The translations under genes were made by a program, and so were the position numbers. Shown one piece after another: positions 49,224 to 55,931 of a DNA stretch of 64,000 bases (the stretch's first letter is position 1; each line of letters starts with the position of its first letter). Source of the DNA: Planctomycetota bacterium (GTDB lineage: Bacteria > Planctomycetota > UBA8742 > UBA2392); assembly GCA_020845475.1 (NCBI GenBank), contig JADLFN010000040.1, forward strand, positions 1-64,000, written 5' to 3'. The notes beneath the pieces were generated by a model. The model was not told the DNA's origin. It saw only the letters and a program-made list of their open reading frames with translations, and did not search any database.

Positions 49224-50147
49224 ATGCCGCTGGAGTATCTGTCACGCATGTACGAACGCGCCAATCGCGAGAATTACGCGATCGGCCAGTTCAACGTGAG
49301 CAACCTCGAATTCGTGCAGGCCGCCATTGGCGCGGCAGTCGAGCTCAAGGCGCCGATCATCCTGGCCAGTTCTTCGAGCGCCATAAAATACGCGGGCATC
49401 GAAACGCTCGTCGCCATGATTCGCTCGCTGGCCGACAAAGCGCCCGTGCCCATCGCGCTGCACCTCGATCACGGTGAGGATCTGGCCCAGGCGCAGCATT
49501 GCATCAAACATGGCTACACCAGCGTCATGATCGACGCCTCCGGCAAGCCGCTGGAAGAAAACATCCGCATCACGCGCGAGGTGGCGCAGGCGGCTCACGC
49601 CGCCGGCGTGACTGTCGAAGCCGAGCTCGGGCGCCTGGGCGGCATCGAGGACAACGTAAACGTCAGCGCGCGCGATGCGTTCTTGACGGATCCGCTCGAG
49701 GCGCAGCGCTTCGTGCGCGAGAGTGCCTGCGACGCGCTGGCAATCGCGGTCGGCACCAGCCACGGCGCCTACAAGTTTAAGGGCAAGCCGGTGCTTGATT
49801 ACACGCGCATTTCCACCATCAAGAAAATGCTCGGTATCCCGCTGGTGTTGCACGGCGCTTCCAGCGTTGATCCGCAAAGCGTGGCCATGATCAACCAGTT
49901 CGGCGGCCATATCGAAGACGCACACGGCATGGATGAACCCGCCTACCGCGAGGCCATTTCGCGCGGCATCAACAAGGTCAATATCGACACCGATCTCAGG
50001 CTCAAATGGACAGCGATACTAAGGAAGCAACTGGCCGAAAAGCCCGCCGAGTTCGACCCGCGCAAGCTGCTCGGCCCCGCTCGTGAAGCGGTGCGCGAGG
50101 TCATCAAAGAAAAAATCACGCTGCTCGGCAGCGCCGGCAAGGCGTAG
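49224..50147 (+). CDS. fba: Class II fructose-bisphosphate aldolase
   Basis: A zinc-dependent aldolase that cleaves fructose-1,6-bisphosphate in glycolysis. The 307 residues include A-I-G-Q-F-N-V-S-N near residue 20, the zinc ligands in L-H-L-D-H-G-E-D near residue 83, E-A-E-L-G-R-L-G-G near residue 135, G-T-S-H-G-A-Y near residue 178 and V-L-H-G-A-S-S near residue 213, then K-V-N-I-D-T-D-L-R. These are the GatY/KbaY-like class IIb type, so tagatose-bisphosphate activity is possible. The ATG at 49224 follows the repeat, with a poor ribosome binding site. Confidence 0.9.
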   Translation: MPLEYLSRMYERANRENYAIGQFNVSNLEFVQAAIGAAVELKAPIILASSSSAIKYAGIETLVAMIRSLADKAPVPIALHLDHGEDLAQAQHCIKHGYTSVMIDASGKPLEENIRITREVAQAAHAAGVTVEAELGRLGGIEDNVNVSARDAFLTDPLEAQRFVRESACDALAIAVGTSHGAYKFKGKPVLDYTRISTIKKMLGIPLVLHGASSVDPQSVAMINQFGGHIEDAHGMDEPAYREAISRGINKVNIDTDLRLKWTAILRKQLAEKPAEFDPRKLLGPAREAVREVIKEKITLLGSAGKA

Positions 50148-50157
50148 CACCGGCAAT

Positions 50158-50188
50158 GGGATCAGGCACCCTCCGGGAGCCAGACCCC
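50158..50188. repeat. GGGGTC-type palindromic element, intergenic copy
   Basis: GGGATCAGGCACC and GGAGCCAGACCCC are imperfect inverted arms around a five-base loop, with A-A mismatches. The same arms with T-T mismatches occur inside recQ at 57255-57303. It may end fba transcription. Confidence 0.65.
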
Positions 50189-50255
50189 TTTGCTGTCGCA
50201 GCGGCTGTTACGATTCCGGTGCCGCGGGGGTGTCCCCGCATGACCGGAGATGAAC

Positions 50256-50648
50256 ATGGGTGCAGCACGACGTAACGCCCGCCGCAAGGCGCGCGAGGCC
50301 GCAAAACAACTGCTTGATAGCGGCATTCCCGCTTCCGCCATCGCCGACTACGCCGATCTCGAACGCGACAAGCGCTTCCTGGGCAAGATCGTGGAGGCGG
50401 CCGAGAAAGCGCTCGATGGCGTCGAGAGCAAAGTCAGCCTGCGCGAGGGCCTGGCCGCCGTCAAGGAACGCCGCGCGCTGCGCGATCAGCAGCTCGAAAT
50501 CGCCGAGCGCAGCCCCGACGCCGAAGACCTCGATCCTGAACCCGTGCCGCTGCCGCACACGGCAGAGATTCAGGCCGCGCCCGTCGGCGCCGCGAGCGAA
50601 ACGAAAGTTCAGGGTGCAGCCACGAATAGCTCGGGGCGCGCGGCTTGA
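50256..50648 (+). CDS. Small charged protein, unknown function
   Basis: A 130-residue protein. The first 30 residues are basic and helical (A-R-R-N-A-R-R-K-A-R-E-A-A-K), followed by a helical region (V-E-A-A-E-K-A-L, R-E-G-L-A-A-V-K) and a disordered acidic/Pro-rich tail with D-A-E-D-L-D-P-E-P. No family is recognised. The ATG at 50256 has GGAG at good spacing (50246-50249); ATG 50250 is too close. A GCGGGG/CCCCGC hairpin precedes the site. Confidence 0.6.
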   Translation: MGAARRNARRKAREAAKQLLDSGIPASAIADYADLERDKRFLGKIVEAAEKALDGVESKVSLREGLAAVKERRALRDQQLEIAERSPDAEDLDPEPVPLPHTAEIQAAPVGAASETKVQGAATNSSGRAA

Positions 50649-50757
50649 GCCCCCAATCCAAGCCGACGCGCGTTCTTTGACAACTTCAGCGGCACGCCAG
50701 CACGGGCAAGCGCTATTGAATTAACGCAAAAGCGCGCGCTTTGTTATTTTTTCGTTT

Positions 50758-50785
50758 TTGATGTTTTCGTTGTTTGCGGTATATT
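50758..50785 (+). promoter_or_regulatory. Putative promoter of the cadherin-like protein gene
   Basis: TTGATG (50758-50763) and TATATT (50780-50785) are separated by 16 bases, within an AT-rich stretch, 75 bases before the start at 50861. The rest of the 212-base gap shows only an AGCGCGCGCT palindrome at ~50731 with a following T-rich run, possibly a terminator for the gene before. Confidence 0.4.
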
Positions 50786-50860
50786 CCCGGAGGTGCGCAC
50801 GACGTCCCGCCGTGGCACGCGCAACCAGACCGCGGGAATGATGCAAAGCCGGGAGCAACC

Positions 50861-53233
50861 ATGCACTCTCACTCGAACAAAAACTGGGGTTACGTAAATC
50901 CGCGAAAACTGCTGTGGCGGGCGGGAGCGCTGCTTGTTGTGGCGCTTCTGGCTTCCTCCGCGGCGGCCAACACGGCGCCCACGGCCGCTTCCATGGCCAC
51001 GGGCGTTTACGAAAATGACGTGCTTGAGTTCTACGCACCCGGCGTGCTGACCAACGCCACCGATCCCGAAAACGACCCGCTGACGGCGCAACTGGTTCTC
51101 GGCCCGCAGAACGGCGCACTGGTGTTGAACGCCGACGGCAGCTTCACTTACACGCCCAACCCCAATTTCTCGGGCACAGACAACTTCCAGTTCGCGGCCT
51201 TCGATGGCGAATTCCAGAGCGCGCCCGCCGTTGTGGCGATCGATGTTATCGCCGTGAATTCGGCACCAGTGGGCCAGTCCCAGGACTTCAATGTCGTCGA
51301 GGACGTGGTTTTTACGCAGGCCGCCCCCGGCGTGCTGGCCGGCGCTACCGACGCCGACAGCGACCCCCTCACGGTTGCGCTGCAAAGCGGCCCCGCCAAT
51401 GGCACGCTCGCGCTCTTGCCCGATGGCAGCTTCAGCTACGAACCCAATGCCAATTATTTCGGGCCGGATTCTTTCACGGTCATCATCAGTGACGGCCAGG
51501 CTCAAAGCGCGCCGGTGATCATGAACATCAACGTGCTGCCCGTGAACGACGCACCCGCCGGAAGCGATACCACCTTCATGTTGAACGAAGATGAAACGTT
51601 GCAGGTAGCCGCGCCGGGCCTGCTTGACCTTTGTACGGACATCGAGGCCGACGTGCTGGCCATCTCGATCGTGGCGCTGCCGCAAAAGGGCACGCTGATC
51701 CCCGACGGCGCGGGCGGCTTCACCTTCCAGCCCGCCCAGGATTTCAACGGCGACGAGAGCTTCGAGTACATGGTTTCAGACGGCCAGCTTGATTCCGGCC
51801 CTTACCGGGTCACGCTTCGCGTGGCCGCCGTCAACGATGCGCCGGTGGCACAGGGCGCGGCTTTCAATGTCCGCGAGGACGAGGTGCTGTCCGCCCCGCC
51901 CTCTGCATTGCTCGCCGGCGCGAGCGACATTGATGGCGATGCGCTGTCCGTGATTCTGGCCGGCCTGCCTGCCAGTGGCACTCTGGTGGTAAACGACGAC
52001 GGCAGCTTTACGTACGCGCCCGTAGCGGATTTCAATGGCAACGACTCTTTCACGTTCTACGTGACCGACGGCCAGGCGCAAAGCCAGATCGTGACCGTGG
52101 CGCTGTTCGTGGAAGAAGTCAACGACGCTCCTTCGTTCATCGGCGGCGGTGACGTCAGCGTGTTCGAAGACGACGGCGCAATCGAGCTGCCCTGGGCCAA
52201 GGCTATCTCCGCCGGCCCCGCCGACGAAAGCTGGCAGCGGCTCGACTTCACCGTCACCGGGTTCGAGAGCAGCCCGCTGTTTGCCGTAGCGCCCACCATT
52301 TCCGCCGATGGCATGCTCAGGTTCACGCTCCTGCCCGACGCCTGGGGCGCGGCTACGCTGACGGTCACGCTGCACGACAACGGCGGTAGCGCGCTTCCCG
52401 GCGATGAGGACGCCAGCATCGCCTATGAGTTCAACATTTTAGTGGTGGCCACCAATGATGCGCCCAGCTTCATTCCCGGCGGCGACATCACGGCGCTGGA
52501 GGACTGCGGCAGCGTGACCATGCAGTGGGCCAAGGGCATCAGCAGCGGCGCGGGCGACGCGGCCCAGGCGCTGATCTTTGTCGTCTCCGAGGTTGCAGGC
52601 GGCGAGCTCTTTGATGAGACCCCCACGCTGGACGCCGCGGGCGTGCTGCGCTTCACGCCCTGTGCCAACGCCAACGGCCTTGCCACTTTCTCAGTAATCC
52701 TGATGGAGGACAACGGCCTCGATGCCGGCGGCGAACAATCGGTGGCCCAGATGTTCAGGATTACGTTGCGCGCAGTGAACGACGCGCCCAGCTTCATGGG
52801 CGGCAACGTGGCGGCGCGCACCGGCGGCGAAGCCGTGGCGCTCATCGGCTGGGCCCACGCCATCAGCGCCGGCCCCGCCGATGAACAGGGCCAGAGCGTC
52901 GTTTTCCAGGTGATGGACGTCGACAACCCCGGCCTCTTCGAAGTGCAGCCCACCGTGGATGCGCAAGGCACGCTGAACTTCAAGGCCGCCAAGGGCGTCA
53001 AAGGCACGGCCTCGATCATGCTGCGCATCGTGGACGACGGCAGCACCGAGTTCGGCGGCGAGAATGCTTCCGCGATCCAGACTTTCAACATCTCGCTTGA
53101 AAGCCACGACGGCAGCGAGTTGCAGCTCGACGCGGGTTCCTGCACGACGGGCAGCGGCTCAGGCCCATGGGCCTGGCTGCTCGCGCCGCTGGCTGCGCTG
53201 GCGCTGCTGCGCCGCCGCAGTGCCAGAGCGTAA
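50861..53233 (+). CDS. Exported tandem cadherin-like repeat protein with sorting tail
   Basis: A 790-residue surface protein. A long signal sequence (A-L-L-V-V-A-L-L-A-S-S-A-A-A) is followed by four ~92-residue repeats of the Big_9/cadherin-like tandem-95 type, each with D-G-S-F-[TS]-Y-x-P-x-x-[NY]-[FY]-x-G and D-[SN]-F. Then come three ~115-residue repeats marked by N-D-A-P-S-F, W-A-K-x-I-S-x-G and L-R-F-T. The end has C-T-T-G-S-G-S-G, a hydrophobic helix (L-L-A-P-L-A-A-L-A-L-L) and R-R-R. Such repeats usually bind Ca2+ and mediate adhesion. The ATG at 50861 has GGGAG upstream; the open frame to 50774 is not supported. Confidence 0.8.
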   Translation: MHSHSNKNWGYVNPRKLLWRAGALLVVALLASSAAANTAPTAASMATGVYENDVLEFYAPGVLTNATDPENDPLTAQLVLGPQNGALVLNADGSFTYTPNPNFSGTDNFQFAAFDGEFQSAPAVVAIDVIAVNSAPVGQSQDFNVVEDVVFTQAAPGVLAGATDADSDPLTVALQSGPANGTLALLPDGSFSYEPNANYFGPDSFTVIISDGQAQSAPVIMNINVLPVNDAPAGSDTTFMLNEDETLQVAAPGLLDLCTDIEADVLAISIVALPQKGTLIPDGAGGFTFQPAQDFNGDESFEYMVSDGQLDSGPYRVTLRVAAVNDAPVAQGAAFNVREDEVLSAPPSALLAGASDIDGDALSVILAGLPASGTLVVNDDGSFTYAPVADFNGNDSFTFYVTDGQAQSQIVTVALFVEEVNDAPSFIGGGDVSVFEDDGAIELPWAKAISAGPADESWQRLDFTVTGFESSPLFAVAPTISADGMLRFTLLPDAWGAATLTVTLHDNGGSALPGDEDASIAYEFNILVVATNDAPSFIPGGDITALEDCGSVTMQWAKGISSGAGDAAQALIFVVSEVAGGELFDETPTLDAAGVLRFTPCANANGLATFSVILMEDNGLDAGGEQSVAQMFRITLRAVNDAPSFMGGNVAARTGGEAVALIGWAHAISAGPADEQGQSVVFQVMDVDNPGLFEVQPTVDAQGTLNFKAAKGVKGTASIMLRIVDDGSTEFGGENASAIQTFNISLESHDGSELQLDAGSCTTGSGSGPWAWLLAPLAALALLRRRSARA

Positions 53234-53251
53234 TCTCCGGAATCGACGCCA

Positions 53252-53289
53252 GGAGCGGGCCCTTGTTGAGGCCCGCTCCGCCAGTTTTT
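53252..53289 (+). terminator. Rho-independent terminator
   Basis: GGAGCGGGCC (53252-53261) pairs perfectly with GGCCCGCTCC (53270-53279) around an eight-base loop; a TTTTT run follows at 53285. It ends the cadherin-like gene. Confidence 0.8.
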
Positions 53290-53302
53290 CTATACTCCGC
53301 CC

Positions 53303-54304
53303 ATGGGCATGCGCGAACTCGAACAACCGGACAACGGCCAGGGCGACGGTGAACACATGTTTGTGGCCACACTCGAACCCGGGCCCCTGCGCGGCATCTA
53401 CCTCGTGACCGATAGCCGCGCGCTGACGGCGCGCAACGGCAAGCCCTATCTCGCGCTCACGCTCAAGGACAATTCGGGGCAGATTGGCGCCAAGCGCTGG
53501 GACGCCGCCGAGGGCGACGCGCGTGTGGCGCAAGCCGGCAAGTTCGTGGAAATCACGGGCACCGTGGAGATGTACAAGGATTCACCGCAGGTGGTCATCA
53601 ACACCCTGGCCGAGGCCGCGGCCGAAAGCATCAAACCCGAAAACTTTGAAGCCCCGCCGGACTTTGACCCCGCAGCCCTCAAGCGCGAACTCATCGGCAT
53701 CCTGCGCGGCCTCGAAGACGAACAGTATCGACTGGTTGCGGAAGCCTACATCAACGACGAGTCCTTCATGGCGCGCTTTGAGGTTGGCCCGGCCGCGCGC
53801 ATGATGCACCACCCGTACAAGTATGGGTTGCTCGAGCACGTGCACAGTGTGATGAAACTGGGCGTCGCGCTGACCGCCCATTACGGCTGGTGCGACCGCT
53901 CGCTGGTGCTGTTGGGGTTGTTCCTGCACGACAGCGGCAAAGTGGTTGAGCTGATCGGCGAGAACGTGCCGGGCTATTCCGTCGAAGGCGAATTGCTGGG
54001 TCACATCACGATCGGCATCAACCTGCTTGATCGCAAGCTGCAGGAACTCGGAGAGCAGGTGCCGCACCACAAGGGCACGTTGCTCAAACACATCATCCTG
54101 AGCCACCACGAAAACGCTGAGTATGGCAGCCCCAAGCCGCCCATGCTGGCCGAGGCGCAAATCGTGCACGCCATCGAAGCGCTCGACGCCAAGATGAACG
54201 CGTTCATGCGCGAGAAAGAACTGCCCGCCGAACAGGAAGACGTCACGGGCGCCCTTCGCTACTCGAAGCTGCTCAAACGCCGAATCTACTCGCCGCCAAA
54301 ATAG
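53303..54304 (+). CDS. yhaM: YhaM-like 3'-5' exoribonuclease (OB fold + HD)
   Basis: A 333-residue protein. Residues ~20-105 are an OB-fold nucleic acid-binding domain (Y-L-V-T-D-S-R-A-L-T, L-T-L-K-D-N-S-G-Q-I, I-T-G-T-V-E-M-Y). Residues ~150-300 form an HD phosphohydrolase domain with M-H-H-P-Y-K-Y-G-L-L-E-H-V near residue 168, L-F-L-H-D-S-G-K near residue 212, and H-I-I-L-S-H-H near residue 265 for metal binding. The two-domain order is that of YhaM/CBF1, which trims RNA and single-stranded DNA. ATG 53303 is used; ATG 53309 is also possible. Confidence 0.88.
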   Translation: MGMRELEQPDNGQGDGEHMFVATLEPGPLRGIYLVTDSRALTARNGKPYLALTLKDNSGQIGAKRWDAAEGDARVAQAGKFVEITGTVEMYKDSPQVVINTLAEAAAESIKPENFEAPPDFDPAALKRELIGILRGLEDEQYRLVAEAYINDESFMARFEVGPAARMMHHPYKYGLLEHVHSVMKLGVALTAHYGWCDRSLVLLGLFLHDSGKVVELIGENVPGYSVEGELLGHITIGINLLDRKLQELGEQVPHHKGTLLKHIILSHHENAEYGSPKPPMLAEAQIVHAIEALDAKMNAFMREKELPAEQEDVTGALRYSKLLKRRIYSPPK

Positions 54305-54305
54305 C

Positions 54306-54321
54306 TGGTGCGGACGGTGGG
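54306..54321. repeat. 16-bp copy of the tRNA-Leu 3' end
   Basis: TGGTGCGGACGGTGGG at 54306-54321 is identical to 54402-54417, the CCA end, acceptor strand and part of the T-arm of the adjacent tRNA-Leu. The copies are 96 bases apart in direct orientation, as left by integration or by slippage. Confidence 0.7.
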
Positions 54322-54322
54322 T

Positions 54323-54347
54323 GCAAACAGTGCAGCGCACTGTTTGC
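54323..54347. terminator. 11-pair hairpin between yhaM and tRNA-Leu
   Basis: GCAAACAGTGC (54323-54333) and GCACTGTTTGC (54337-54347) form a perfect 11-pair stem with an AGC loop, between convergent genes. It may stop transcription from either side, though the T run is poor. Confidence 0.6.
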
Positions 54348-54401
54348 TCAGCGAGCTTTGCGAGCGGCGGGTCGGGGATTCAAAAATCAACCGATGTTGT
54401 T

Positions 54402-54486
54402 TGGTGCGGACGGTGGGACTTGAACCCACACACCTTGCGGTACAAGATCCTAAGTCTTGCGCGTCTGCCAATTCCGCCACGTCCGC
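54402..54486 (-). tRNA. tRNA-Leu (anticodon TAG)
   Basis: The minus strand gives a class II tRNA: acceptor GCGGACG/CGTCCGC, anticodon stem CAAGA/TCTTG around loop CTTAGGA (anticodon TAG), a long variable arm, and T-arm with GTTCAAGTC. CCA is encoded at 54402-54404 after an A discriminator. Confidence 0.95.
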
Positions 54487-54548
54487 ACGCACGAATTGTA
54501 AGCGCGAGCGCCACTCGCGCCAGTGACCCGCTGACACATAAACAAACA

Positions 54549-54625
54549 GCGCAGGGATACACAGGATCTACAGGACAAAAAGGCTAGAGCCTTTCCCATC
54601 CTGCAAATCCTGTCCATCCTTGCGC
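54549..54625. repeat. Inverted repeat, CAGGGATACACAGGAT-type arms
   Basis: Arms at 54549-54576 and 54599-54625 are inverted near-copies with ACAGGAT sub-units; a second seven-pair hairpin, AAAGGCT-AG-AGCCTTT, lies between them (54579-54594). It is a relative of the repeat at 37410-37478. Confidence 0.7.
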
Positions 54626-54642
54626 CGTTGTCAGAGCTGAAC

Positions 54643-55857
54643 CTAGAACTCCTCTTCTTTCTCTTCGTCTTCCTTCTTCTCGTCCTTGCGGCGTTCTTCC
54701 TTGCGGCCGGGTTGCGCGGGCGCGGGTTCCTTGGGCGTTGGGTTCGTCGGGGCCGCGCCTCCCACTTTGGCCTTGTCGGGCGTGCCGTTGGCCTTGTAGG
54801 CGGGCAGATATTCCACGCTGTCCGGATCGAACTTGGCGTCGCCCAGCGTGACCACCATTTCGGCGAAATGGCTGCCATCGCTGCACTTGCCCATGAACTT
54901 CTGCTCAGCCTTGCCGCCCAGCGCATATTCGCGATTCTTGCCCTTGAACGCGGCATCGGTCAGGCCGTCAAAGAGCTTCCAGTAGCCAAACCAATCGAAG
55001 AGATCAATGCCCGCCACGCGCTGCGAGCCCGGCGTCTGGTGCGTGCACACCATCTTGGGCTTGCTGCGCACATCGCTGCGGACTTCGACGAGGTTCCTGT
55101 TCTCGGCGGGCACGTTCTTGGCATCGGCGAAAATCTTGGCCGCGCAATAGCTGCCCACGGTCTGGTCGCTGTCGCCAAAGACGCACAGCAGCAGCGTTTC
55201 GGCGGGGATCTTGGAGTAATCGGCGAAATCGATCAGGCCGTTGTCCCGCTGCTGGTCGTAACCAAACGCGCGGCCCGGCTGCACGGGCATGGCAGCCAGC
55301 GGCTTGGGCATGCCCAACTCTTCCCACTGTGCGGCCAAGTTGCCGGTGGTCATGCCGCCTGCGCTGTGGCCGACGATCGCAAACTTTTCTTTCAACGGCT
55401 GCACGCGCGTTTTCTCGGCCTCGAGATACTCAAAGGCCAGCTTCATCGACTTCGCGCAGTTGGGCGCGTAATTCGCCGGCGGCTCCAGCGGTGTGGCCTG
55501 GAACACCGGGAAAACCACAATGTTGCCGCGCTTGACGAGGTGCTCAATCCAGCCGATGTAGGTTTTGTCCGGGTCGATGGCGTTGTAGCCGTGGATAAAG
55601 CAGATCACCGGTGCCTCTTTGGGCGCGGGATCGGCGGGCGTGTAGAGGTAGTATTTTTCGCTCTTCTCACCGCCCGTAACCATCTCGGCTTTCTTGTGCG
55701 TGTATTCCGAGCTGCCCGGGCCGCTCTTGGGCTGCTCCGAGGGCGGCTTGATTTCAACGGGCTGCGTTTCGCCCTTGGGCGTCTCCTGCGCCAGCGTACG
55801 CACTGAAGCCAAACCCACCAGCGCGGCTACGGCGAACAGGGCAATTACTTTCTTCAT
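54643..55857 (-). CDS. Secreted alpha/beta hydrolase with charged C-terminal tail
   Basis: A 404-residue exported protein. Signal M-K-K-V-I-A-L-F-A-V-A-A-L. The alpha/beta-hydrolase core has the oxyanion loop in F-I-H-G-Y-N near residue 90, the nucleophile elbow G-H-S-A-G-G near residue 163, Asp in V-F-G-D-S-D and His in S-D-G-S-H-F, so a Ser-Asp-His triad is likely. It is close in style to dienelactone/polyester hydrolase-like proteins. The last ~40 residues (R-K-E-E-R-R-K-D-E-K-K) are highly charged and disordered. GGAG precedes the ATG at 55857. Substrate unknown. Confidence 0.75.
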   Translation of the reverse strand: MKKVIALFAVAALVGLASVRTLAQETPKGETQPVEIKPPSEQPKSGPGSSEYTHKKAEMVTGGEKSEKYYLYTPADPAPKEAPVICFIHGYNAIDPDKTYIGWIEHLVKRGNIVVFPVFQATPLEPPANYAPNCAKSMKLAFEYLEAEKTRVQPLKEKFAIVGHSAGGMTTGNLAAQWEELGMPKPLAAMPVQPGRAFGYDQQRDNGLIDFADYSKIPAETLLLCVFGDSDQTVGSYCAAKIFADAKNVPAENRNLVEVRSDVRSKPKMVCTHQTPGSQRVAGIDLFDWFGYWKLFDGLTDAAFKGKNREYALGGKAEQKFMGKCSDGSHFAEMVVTLGDAKFDPDSVEYLPAYKANGTPDKAKVGGAAPTNPTPKEPAPAQPGRKEERRKDEKKEDEEKEEEF

Positions 55858-55931
55858 TGCATGACTCCGGATCAATTTCAGTCAATGTAGTGCGCAATGG
55901 GGCCCGTTTCTAACCCGAAAACCAGCCGCGC

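Noticed and set aside
54306..54321. Second tRNA gene
   Set aside because: Only the last 16 bases of the tRNA are present; no cloverleaf can form.
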